From positions 6,360,320 through 6,424,319 of the forward strand of contig NC_080165.1 of the NCBI RefSeq assembly GCF_950295315.1: DNA of 64,000 nucleotides, given 5' to 3'. The position numbers and the translations under genes were made by a program. Numbering within the stretch: the stretch's first letter is position 1; every line of letters begins with the position of its first letter. Positions 55,904-64,000 of the stretch are shown piece by piece. This DNA comes from Erinaceus europaeus (lineage: Eukaryota; Chordata; Mammalia; Eulipotyphla; Erinaceidae). The notes under the pieces are model-generated. The model saw only the letters and a program-made list of their open reading frames with translations. It was not told the DNA's origin and made no database searches.

Positions 55904-56112
55904 GTAATATTTATCTTACACCTTAGAATTCTAGAAACTTTTCTGGTATTTCGTATAATTAATTCTGAAGTAGCTTTTTTTTTTTTTTCCAGATGTTTAA
56001 AGAAAAACTAACATTTTTTAACCAAAATTGTTCAAAGCTGCATTTCTGATTATTTCTGTTTGTTTTTGGAGTTGGGGACATGATGTCACTGCTCCAGGTC
56101 ACTTTTATTTTC

Positions 56113-57172
56113 ATTTTTTTTTTAGAATTTTTATTAGTTATTTAATAATGATGAACAAGACTGTTAGCTCACAGGGGTATAATTCCATACAGTTCCCATC
56201 ACCGGAGCTCTGTGTCCCGCCCCTTCATTGGAAGCTTCCCGACTCCCTTCTCCCTCCAGATTCAGTGAAGGAGAAAGGGCTTCCTTCTGTATTATAATGT
56301 GGTGCAAGCACTCAGATAAAGGTCCACAGTTCTACGCAGCCAACTGTCTGACCCTCAGATTTTCTTATCATTGAAGATTATGTAGTTACTGTCAGACCTC
56401 AGCTATAAAGAAAAGTTATTACATGTGTTAAGTAGGATGAAAACCTATCTTATCCCTCTTTGTTATCAACTTAAAGCTCTTGACTTGTTTATGACCTCCG
56501 AACAGTGTTTAATGCAGTCATGACAGTCAGTTGAATTGTAAAAAGGCTTTCTGAGTCAGGAATGGAGGCTAGAAACCTGGATTGGGGCAGAGAGTAGCTC
56601 CCAGACGTGAAGAAAGTATATAAATACCATTAACTGTAAATCCCATCAGTCTGACCTAGGGGCCGTGTCTGTTCATATTCAGCACAGGAGCCTGTGTGAC
56701 CTCTGTAAGTCCCTGTTAGTCTGAGCTCACAGTCCATAGTCACAGCTGGGAACATTCTAGGCTGTGCTCATGTCAGGCCCCGTCTTCCTGGAGGGGCAGA
56801 GCAGGCTGACCAGCCTCCCTTCAGAGAGTGGGGAGTCACTACCATTGCTGCTCTACACTGAGGGCAAGGCCCTGGAGAGGCCCACACAAGGGTTTATGAT
56901 GCTGTTCCTGATGGAGATGACCAGTGATGGTGGAAAGAGGGCTCTCTTAGAGGTCTAGGCCCATCATATAAATGTGGGAATCCCAGGATTCCCAGAATAG
57001 AGCCCTAGATAATGGGATGGCCTGGTATTGACCAAAAAGGCCATCTTGAAAGTCCAGTGAAGGGGATGGGACATGGAACTCTAGTGGTGGGAACTGTATG
57101 GAGTTGTACCCCTGTTATCTTACATTTTCTTAATTATTATTAAACCACTAATATAAATTTAATAAAAGGCTT
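56113..57172. mobile_element. R-A repeats with inverted ends
   Basis: The low end (56116-56240) is an antisense R-A 3' end (CACAGGGGTATAATTCCATA). The high end (57065-57172) is a sense R-A 3' end (GGAGTTGTACCCCTGTTATC). The middle shares GCAGAGAGTAGCTCCCA and GGAACATTCTAGGCTG with 22330-23400. Two opposed insertions or one element with long inverted ends. Confidence 0.6.
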
Positions 57173-57358
57173 TCTGGCGTTAGCATATGGGGTTCTGCAG
57201 TTTTTCATAAGCTAGAAGATTATGCACTGTACAGTATTGACTCAGTTGTGGATGAGTGTATTAAGTGGTCATTGTGGTGGAAGATACATTATGTTAGACC
57301 CAGGCAGAACTCAGAACTCACTGTGGGAAAGTTGAAACTTAAAAAAAAATGTATTTAT

Positions 57359-57690
57359 GAGCTGGGCGGTATAGCTCAGTGGGTTAAGCACACATGGCGC
57401 AAAGCACAAGGACCCGTGGAAGGATCCCAGTTTGAGCCCCCGGCTCCCCAAATGCAGGGGAGTCGCTTCACAGGCAGTGAAGCAGGTCTGCAGGTGTCTG
57501 TCTTTCTCTCCTCCTCTCTGTCTTCCCCTCCTCTCTCCATTTCTCTCTGTCCTATCCAACAACAACAGTAACAGTGACAACTATAACAAGTGCAACAACA
57601 AGGGCAACAAAATGGGAAAAATCACCTCCAGGAGCAGTGGATTCATAGTGCAGGCACTGAGCCCTAGCCATAATCCTGTAGGCAAAAAAA
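57359..57690 (+). mobile_element. F1L SINE with canonical A box
   Basis: Sense copy between AAAAAATGTATTTAT duplications. The head reads GGTATAGCTCAGTGGGTTAAG, whose TAGCTCAGTGG fits the tRNA A box exactly, unlike most copies here. Confidence 0.94.
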
Positions 57691-57874
57691 AAATGTATTT
57701 ATTGATATGACTTTGAGAGTCAGTGTAGAGACAAATGAGGGACCACTCTGGCACAGACATTGCAAAGGATGGAATTCATACATGCAGATTCAGAGCCATG
57801 ACCCTCAGAGTCTCCTAACTGGTGATGAAAGCTTTAGCTTTTTGGGCTATGTATATATATATATATACATATTA

Positions 57875-58054
57875 TAAAGATGGAGAGAAATGGAGAGGGG
57901 GGAGAGAAAGATAGACACCTGCAGACCAGCTTCACCACCTGTGAAGTGACTCCCCTGCAGGTGGGGAGCTGGGGGCTCGAACCTGGATCCTTAGACTAGT
58001 CCTTGTGCTTTGCACCATGTGCGCTTAACCCGCTGCACTACCGACCGACTCCCT
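57875..58054 (-). mobile_element. F1 SINE, tail lost
   Basis: GGAGAGAAATGGAGAGGGGG to GCACTACCGACCGACTCCC, antisense; the tail side borders a TA run (57850-57868). Confidence 0.85.
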
Positions 58055-58327
58055 ATGTTTATATTCTTATGAGTGTATCACAGCTTTTGATTGAATGCTT
58101 TCATTTCCTTTTTTATTGAAGTAAACTACACTATAACATTATTTGAATTTGAGGTCGTGTAATAATAACACTGCATCAGCATATGTTATAGCCAACTTAC
58201 CACTTAAGGTCCAAATATATCCAGTGTTCTAAAAAAGTGATTTTTTTTTTTACTGCATTATAGTCCATGCTATTATTCCTTCTATACAGATAAACTCTTG
58301 TGTGTAATTATGATATGATTCTTCCAG

Positions 58328-58540
58328 GCCCTTGATGAAATCCTTGAAAATCAAAAACCTACGTTATTTAAACTTGCAGAGGACACGAGGGCTATGGAAA
58401 AGAATGTCGCTCCAGATGTAGGACAGATGTGCAAGCAAGACTTTGATGATGTTCAGGGAAAGTGGAACAGACAAAAGATGAAGATTTCCAAAGATCTGCA
58501 GTTTCTGGAAGAAATTACACCCAAACTGAGAACTTTTGAG
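58328..58540 (+). CDS. UTRN: UTRN exon, spectrin repeat 6 (dystrophin exon 23 equivalent)
   Basis: 213 nt, 71 codons, phase 0: [84 protein letters not shown] is the third-helix motif. Acceptor TTCTTCCAG, donor GAG|GTAAAT. Last UTRN exon in the window. Confidence 0.97.
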
Positions 58541-58696
58541 GTAAATCCAGAAACCATTAGGAGCTGAAGTATTCTATAGGGGAGATGGTGATCATCATGG
58601 AGCACTCTAATATTCTGTCTTGCGAATCTTTTGCATTTTTTTCTTGTTCTACTTTGGGTATTTACTCAGTTGGAATTTATTTTTCTTCTTTTCCTT

Positions 58697-58945
58697 CCCC
58701 CCCCCCTTTAGCAGGCATTTAATGTTTTACAGTCCACAGTAAACACAATAGTTCGTACACACATAATTATAAATTCAGTTAGAATTTATAACTCATTTAT
58801 CAAGCACATTCTTTTAATGGATGTCATATTTCATTGTTTTATTATTTTTTTCCCTTTCTTTATTTCTTTATTGGGGAATTAATGTTTTACATTCAACAGT
58901 AAATACAATAGTTTGTACATGCATAACATTCCCCAGTTTCCCAAT
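58697..58945 (-). mobile_element. Two L1 3' UTR fragments
   Basis: TTTAATGTTTTACAGTCCAC (58720) and TTAATGTTTTACATTCAACA (58877) are the same L1 3' end in antisense, in two short copies. Confidence 0.75.
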
Positions 58946-58999
58946 CATTGTTTTATTTTGCAAAGGGATTTCTTGGTAGAACTAAGGACTTGGCAACCT

Positions 59000-59425
59000 T
59001 GTAGAGAAGAGAAAATTGACAGAAGCCAGAACTCCTACCTTCTGCCTCTCAGAAACAGTTTTGATCCATATTCCCAGTGGGAGAGAAGTGGTAAGAGGGC
59101 TCTGAATGCCAGCTCCATGAGGTCCTAGAGAGAGAGGAGGGAAAGGAGAGGGATATTTGGATGTAGAAATAGGGGCATGTGTGGCTTAGAGGGGAAGAGA
59201 GGACTGGACTTGGAAGAAAAAGGGGCAATTATGTCCAAATGTAGACAGATAGTTGTAGAGGTGACAGTTAACCCATGTCTGCAGCCTTGGGAGAACTGCA
59301 GTGGTTTGCAATGGAGGGACTGGGGATTCAGAGCCTGGTGGTGGGAATGGTGTGGAATTATACCCCTGTTGACATGCAATTTTGTAAATCAATATTAAAT
59401 TACTAATGAAATAAAAAAAGATAAT
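59000..59425 (+). mobile_element. R-A repeat
   Basis: GAAGCCAGAACTCCTACCTT, GGTGGTGGGAATGGTGTGG, then AATATTAAATTACTAATGAA and an A-rich end. Confidence 0.75.
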
Positions 59426-59834
59426 AGAAAATCGTTTTAAAATAGTCCAAATGATGTTTCAGGAATGACAAGTGTGCATGAAACAGAGATCAGTGGTAGT
59501 TTGCAAAGTAGCTGAGATTGCTAGAAGCTGCCTTGTCAGTATCAGCTAGCTGAGTTCTTGAAGCTATTTTCCTAGAGGTATAGTCATCTGGAGTGGACAG
59601 TCCGAGCTGGGTCATTGATCATGCCTGGCGAAGAAAGCAAGTAATCTGAGTGAGGGCCATGAAAATCTGGAAGCTGCAGCCTTTGCCATGTCTAAAAATG
59701 TCAATAACTGAGACAGTGATAAAGTCCTAGGAGAAAGGATGGTGTGACATTTTGCTTGTGAGAAAGAGAAAGATTTTCTAAACCACCTCCTTTTGTGCTA
59801 GGGATGGTCTGGATGAAGAAGGAATTGATCAAGG

Positions 59835-60262
59835 GGGCAGGCAGTGGCGCACCTGGTTAAGTGCTCTCATTACAGTGCAGTAAGACCCAGGTTCAAGCCT
59901 CTGGTCCCCACCTGAAGGGTAAAAGCTTCAGGAGTGATGGACAGCTGCAGGTGTCTCTCTGTCTCTCTATCTCTCCCCCTAAATTCCTGTCTCTGTCCAA
60001 TAAAAATTTTTTAATAAAAGTATAAAAATACTTTTTATAAAATAATAATTATAGATAATAATACTTTTAATAATACTAAAAATTTTTAAATAATACTTTT
60101 TATAATGCTTTTTATAAAATAATAATAAATAAAAATACTTTAATAATAATACTAAAATTTTAAAAATAATATTTTAATAATAATACTAAAATAATACTAA
60201 ACATTTAAAAATAATACTTTTTATAAAAGTATAAAAATACTTCTTTATAAAAGTATAAAAGG
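59835..60262 (+). mobile_element. F2 SINE with a 260-bp AT tail
   Basis: Body 59835-60000, then repeated AATAATACT and TTTTATAAAAGTATAAA motifs to 60262. GAATTGATC before the head and GAATTGATT after the AT block suggest that the whole is one insertion. Confidence 0.8.
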
Positions 60263-60489
60263 GGGGAGGCATAGAATGAATTGATTCTGTTCTTTTCCCA
60301 ATGACCCGCTGTCCTCCTACTGCCTCTCACGTTGGTCTTTCGTGTTTCGCTTTTTCCCATGAATGTATCCCCAGATTTACTTCTAGACTAGTACTCAACA
60401 CAGAGAATACACTCAACAAGTACTTTTCATGGATACAATGAAATTAACAATGAAAAATTTAGATTTAGAGATCTTATAAATAGTATTAT

Positions 60490-61560
60490 TTTGCCTTGTC
60501 AGAAAAGTCATGATGTATTTTCCTGTACAAAACACAATATGGCTTTTCTGACAACCCAGTATTATCTCTGTATATTCATGTATGGAACAAACGTGTGTAT
60601 GAGAATTGTTATAGCAACAAAAACAAGAAAATATCTAGGAATAAACCTAACAAGAGAAGTGAAAGACTTGTATACTGAAAATTATGAGTCACTACTCAAA
60701 GAAATAGAAAAAGATACAAAGAAGTGGAAAGATATTCCATGTTCAGGGACTGGAGGAATTAAAATCATCAAAATGAATATACTACTCAGAGCCATATATA
60801 AGTTTAATGCAATCCCCATCAAGATCCTAACCAATTTTTTAAGAGAATAGAACAAACGCTTTTTTGGAACCAGAAAAGACCTAAAATTGCCAAAACAGTC
60901 CTGAGAAGAAGGAACAGAACTGGAGGCATCACACTCCCAGATCTCAAATTGTAATTAAAACTGCTTGGTACTGGAACATGAATAGATACGCTGACCAGTG
61001 AATTAGAATTAGAGCCCAGAAGTGAGCCCCACACCTATGGACATCTAACCTTTGACAACAATGCTCAGACTATTAAATGGGGGAAGGGGAGTCTCTTCAA
61101 CAAATGGTGTTGGGATAAATGGGTTGAAACGTGCAGAAGAATGAAACTGAGGGGAGTCAGGCTGTAGCACAGCGGGTTAAGCGCAGGTGGCGCAAAGCAC
61201 AAGGACCGGCATAAGGATCCCGGTTCGAGCCCCGGCTCCCCACCTGCAGGGGAGTCGCTTCACAGGTGGTGAAGCAAGTCTGCAGGTGTCTGTCTTTCTC
61301 TCCCCCTCTCTGTCTTCCCCTCCTCTCTCCATTTCTCTCTGTCCTATCCAACAATGACAACAACAATAATAACTACAACAATAAAACAACAAGGGCAACA
61401 AAGGGAATAAATAAATTAAATAAATATTAAAAAAATTAAAAAAAGAATGAAACTGAACCACTATCTTTCACCAAGCACAGAAGTAAATTCCAAGTAGGCC
61501 AAGGACTTGGATGTTAGACCAGAAACTATCAGATACTTCGAGGAAAATATTGGTAGAACT
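60490..61560 (+). mobile_element. L1 ORF2 fragment, sense
   Basis: Contains [40 protein letters not shown], then [20 protein letters not shown], from the part of ORF2 after the reverse transcriptase core. Frame breaks follow (stop near 60848), and an F1 SINE splits it. Confidence 0.92.
61152..61443 (+). mobile_element. F1 SINE within the L1
   Basis: Full copy between AAGAATGAAACTGA duplications (61138 and 61444). Confidence 0.95.
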
Positions 61561-62044
61561 CTTTTTTGTCTAAATCTTCAAGGCATTTTACATATGAGTA
61601 TTGTTATACTTAACATATATGTAATTGGATTTAGATGCCAAGAAAAGTGCTATATAAAGAATGTTAATAAAATTGAAAAGATGGCAGATAATGGCAGTTG
61701 ATGAAAAAATATGTTTTTAAAATGAAGTCCAGGAAGTATGTGGTGGTGAGAGACAGGTAGACTTTGTGCGGATGAGTGTGGGAGTTGAAGCAGGATGAGA
61801 CTAGCGTGGGAACTAGTGACTGTGCAGGGAATCTCTTTGGTGCGGGAACTAAGGGCAGTCCCACTGGATGGCAAGCAGGGAAGTGAAGTTATAGAGGCAT
61901 TTGTGCTGGTGGCACGTCTGTAAGGCCTCATTCTTCTTATTGACTTTTGTGCCCTTCTTACAATATTGTTGACAGTGTCCAATGTCAGGATTTTCTTTTT
62001 TTATTATTTAAAAAAATGTTTTAATTAATTTATTTTAATATTTT

Positions 62045-62490
62045 TTACTTTTATTTTATTTATTCCCTTTCGTTGCCCTTGTTGTTTTATTGTTTTAGTT
62101 ATTGTTGTTGTTGTTGTTGTCATCATTGTTGGATAGGACAGAGAGAAATGGAGAGAGGAGGGGAAGACAGAGAGGGGGAGAGAAAGACAGACACCTGCAG
62201 ACCTGCTTCACTGCCTGTGAAGCGACTCCCCTGCAGGTGGGGAGCCAGGATTTCAAACCGGGATCCTTATGCTCTTTTATTATTTTTTATTATCTTTATC
62301 TGTTTATTGGATAGAGAACCATACATCGAGAGGGAAGGGAGTGATAAAGAGGGTGAGAGACAGAGAGACACCTGCAAACCTGCTTCACCACTTGTGAAGC
62401 TTCCTCCTGCAGATGGGGACCAGGGGCTTGAACCTGGGTCCTTGCACATTGTAATGTGTGTGCTCAACCAGGTGCGCCACCACCGGGACC
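62045..62490 (-). mobile_element. Joined F1 (headless) and F2 SINEs
   Basis: Antisense F1 from 62050 stops after GGGATCCTTATGCTC and runs straight into an antisense F2 (62273-62490). ATGTCAGGATTTTCTT (61983) and ATGTCTGGGTTTCTT (62493) bracket both. Confidence 0.85.
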
Positions 62491-62569
62491 CCATGTCTGG
62501 GTTTCTTAACTATTTCGTTTCTGCATTGGCATTTAGGCTTAATTCATTTAGAAATGTTTGAAATTTAAA

Positions 62570-62750
62570 TATCTACTGGATAGAGACAGAAAGAAATTGT
62601 GAAGGGATAGGGAGGTAGAGAGACAGAGAGAAATCACTTTAGCACTGCTTCACTCCTCAGGAAGCTTTGCCCCACTGATGGGGACCAGGGACTTGAACCC
62701 GAGTCCTTGCACATGGTGGTGTGTGCACTCAACTGGGTGCACCACTGACT
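62570..62750 (-). mobile_element. F2 SINE
   Basis: ATCTACTGGATAGAGACAG to GGTGCACCACTGACTG, antisense; flanks share TAAATTT-like sequence. Confidence 0.82.
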
Positions 62751-62757
62751 GTAAATT

Positions 62758-62805
62758 TCTTTTTTTCGTTATCTTTGTTTATTGGCTAGAGACAGCTAGA
62801 AAAGC
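62758..62805 (-). mobile_element. F2 SINE tail fragment
   Basis: TTATTGGCTAGAGACAGCTA is the reversed F2 tail; the rest is absent. Confidence 0.5.
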
Positions 62806-62809
62806 GAGT

Positions 62810-63410
62810 ATTAATCATAGAAACAAAAACACACGTCTTCTACAGTCTTCTGTGTTGCTGGCAACCATACTCAGAGCCTAGGCTCCTTTTATCCATTGCT
62901 GGGATTGCTTGCGCTTCGTTGTAACCCTTTCTCTTCCAGTTGTTATTGGGGCTGGACCTGTGGATCTTTTTCTCTCCCAAGACGTGCAGTTTCTCTGAAG
63001 GTACCTTCAGATATCTCACTCACTCATATCCCTTTAGTGAGATTGGGTCTGTAGGAGCAGCATGCCTGGTTATCCTAAAGGGTGTGTGTGTGTGTGTGTG
63101 TCCACCTTCCTTCCTTCAGTTACTACTTGAAGAATTATATTGAACAGAACTTCCCTAATACAGAGTCAAGAGGATAAGTTGGCACTAGTAAGTACTGAAC
63201 TAGATTTTGAAATGACTGAAAAAGAAATTGGGGCGGGGGGTGGGATATATTCTTAAACACTTGTGAAGGAACTCTTTCCAGGTGTCATGTCCATGGTGTT
63301 TTTATACAATGAGGTTTTTTTTTTTTTTTCATCTCAACTGCATTTTACTTTAGTAAAAGGAATCAAGGTACGTTCTCAATCTGAACTGTAATAATGCTAT
63401 ATTTAGGTGG
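62810..63410. other. Intron stretch with TG microsatellite
   Basis: Unique-looking; a TG tract lies at 63082-63101. No exon equivalent to dystrophin exon 24 was found. Confidence 0.6.
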
Positions 63411-63420
63411 TTAGAAAAGT

Positions 63421-63690
63421 CATGACCCAGGCTGGGAGTGTGGATCGACCTGCCAAGGCCCATGTTCAGCAGGGAAGCAATTACAGAAGCCAGACCTTCC
63501 ACCTTCTGCATCCCACAATGACCCTGGGTTCATACTCCTAGAGGGATAGAGAATAGGAAAGCTATCAGGGGAGGGGAGGGGACACGGAGTTCTGGTGGTG
63601 GGAATTGTGTGTAGTTGTGCCCCTCTTGTCCTATGGTTTTTGTTAGTGTTTCCTTTTTAGAAATAAAAATTAAAAGAAAGAAAGAAAAGT
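63421..63690 (+). mobile_element. R-A repeat with target duplication
   Basis: Insertion flanked by AGAAAAGTCATGACC (63413 and 63684) and ending with an A-rich tail. This shows that R-A copies move by L1-type target-primed reverse transcription. Confidence 0.88.
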
Positions 63691-63977
63691 CATGACCTAT
63701 TTTCCTGTGATTTTTTTTTCTGTACAGAGAATGAGTCCTGAATCCCGATGACCCAATAGGTCAAGACAAAGGAGTGTAGTGGCAGTGCTATGATAGGCTA
63801 CCCTGCTATGTGATGGAGGCACTTTTGGAAAGGATATTTTTGAAGTTAATGAATTTTACCAAACGAAATAAAATGTTAAGCCCATCTACTTTAAATTGCT
63901 GTTTTGATTTAGGCTTCACAGCTCTTTCTGCCTATGTTTTGCATTAAAATCGTGGCTTAAAAAGTCTTGGAATTCTT

Positions 63978-64000
63978 GGTGCCTGGTGGTGGCGCACCTG
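63978..64000 (+). mobile_element. F2 SINE, start only
   Basis: GCCTGGTGGTGGCGCACCTG is the F2 head, cut by the window end. Confidence 0.8.

Larger units (their letters stand above)
591..58540 (+). other. UTRN: Utrophin gene, internal part (18 coding exons and introns)
   Basis: Eighteen exons, all with AG acceptors and GT donors, join into one 917-codon open frame. The product is the actin-binding head and first six spectrin repeats of utrophin, the autosomal dystrophin paralogue that tethers F-actin to the dystroglycan complex at cell membranes and neuromuscular junctions. Utrophin rather than dystrophin is shown by residues such as [16 protein letters not shown] and [13 protein letters not shown], and by a short hinge 1 without the segment encoded by dystrophin exon 9. 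The gene begins before and continues past the window; the next exon (dystrophin exon 24 equivalent) was not found before 64000. Confidence 0.97.

Noticed and set aside
57359..57440. SINE heads as functional tRNA genes
   Set aside because: They have A- and B-box-like motifs but no acceptor stem or anticodon arm, and run into SINE tails.
591..58540. Dystrophin (DMD) instead of utrophin
   Set aside because: Exon sizes fit both, but the protein sequence is utrophin-type ([38 protein letters not shown]) and the dystrophin exon 9 segment is missing.
60491..60850. An active L1 ORF2
   Set aside because: Only the part after the reverse transcriptase core is present; it stops at about 60848 and is split by a SINE.
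58541..64000. The next UTRN exon (dystrophin exon 24 equivalent)
   Set aside because: I searched by reading for the expected start of that exon and found no open stretch with matching residues; it should lie beyond the window.

Overview
The window is a piece of a placental-mammal nuclear genome: the 5' half of the utrophin gene (UTRN) on the + strand, with its introns packed with retroelements. Eighteen GT-AG coding exons lie between 591 and 58540. Joined, they give 2751 nt, exactly 917 codons, in one unbroken frame. That is roughly residues 105-1021 of full-length utrophin, numbered from my memory of the human protein. The exon sizes match dystrophin exons 5, 6 and 11-23 almost one for one (93, 173, 182, 151, 120, 102, 108, 180, 170, 124, 88, 242, 181, 146 and 213 nt; dystrophin exon 17 is 176). 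Promoter, first exons and everything after spectrin repeat 6 lie outside the window.

Protein layout: exon 591-683 closes CH1 of the actin-binding domain, and the exons at 3806, 10319 and 13112 make CH2. Exon 21791-21991 carries a short hinge 1 and the start of spectrin repeat 1. The exons from 24199 to 35381 make repeats 1-3, exon 39620-39789 carries the proline-rich hinge 2, and the exons from 44519 to 58540 make repeats 4-6. The protein links cortical F-actin to the dystroglycan complex; this window supplies the main actin-binding head and the start of the rod.

Organism: the introns carry dozens of tRNA-derived SINEs with AATAAA-rich tails, of the kind I know from hedgehogs (Erinaceus, Eulipotyphla). 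A hedgehog is the best guess, made from memory and not by search. Names used below: F1 is the commonest SINE (head with GTTAAGCGC and GGCGCAAAG, CAA-rich tail). F1L is F1 with an extra 3' block containing CTCCAGGAGCAGTGGATTCA. F2 has a head with GCACCTGGTTAAG and a tail TCTATCCAATAAATAAA. F3 has GCAGTGGATAAAGCATTGG. R-A is an L1-mobilised repeat ending GGAGTTGTACCCCT plus an A-rich tail. Plus-oriented SINEs have the tRNA-like head at the lower coordinate.

Region by region: 684-10318 holds SINEs and a 2.6-kb minisatellite (5385-8009). Around 10411-10530 the end of the exon-7 equivalent and its splice donor are duplicated. 13273-33325 holds two solo LTRs or LTR fragments, paired SINEs and R-A copies. 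35640-38400 is an antisense L1 cut up by SINEs, a solo LTR and an R-A copy. 53090-54100 is another LTR. 60490-61560 is a sense L1 ORF2 fragment split by a SINE. I see no other host gene, no structural RNA gene and no new biochemical system. The most useful leads are the duplicated donor, antisense F1L SINEs that carry ready-made splice acceptors and donors, and the insertion patterns of the SINEs.
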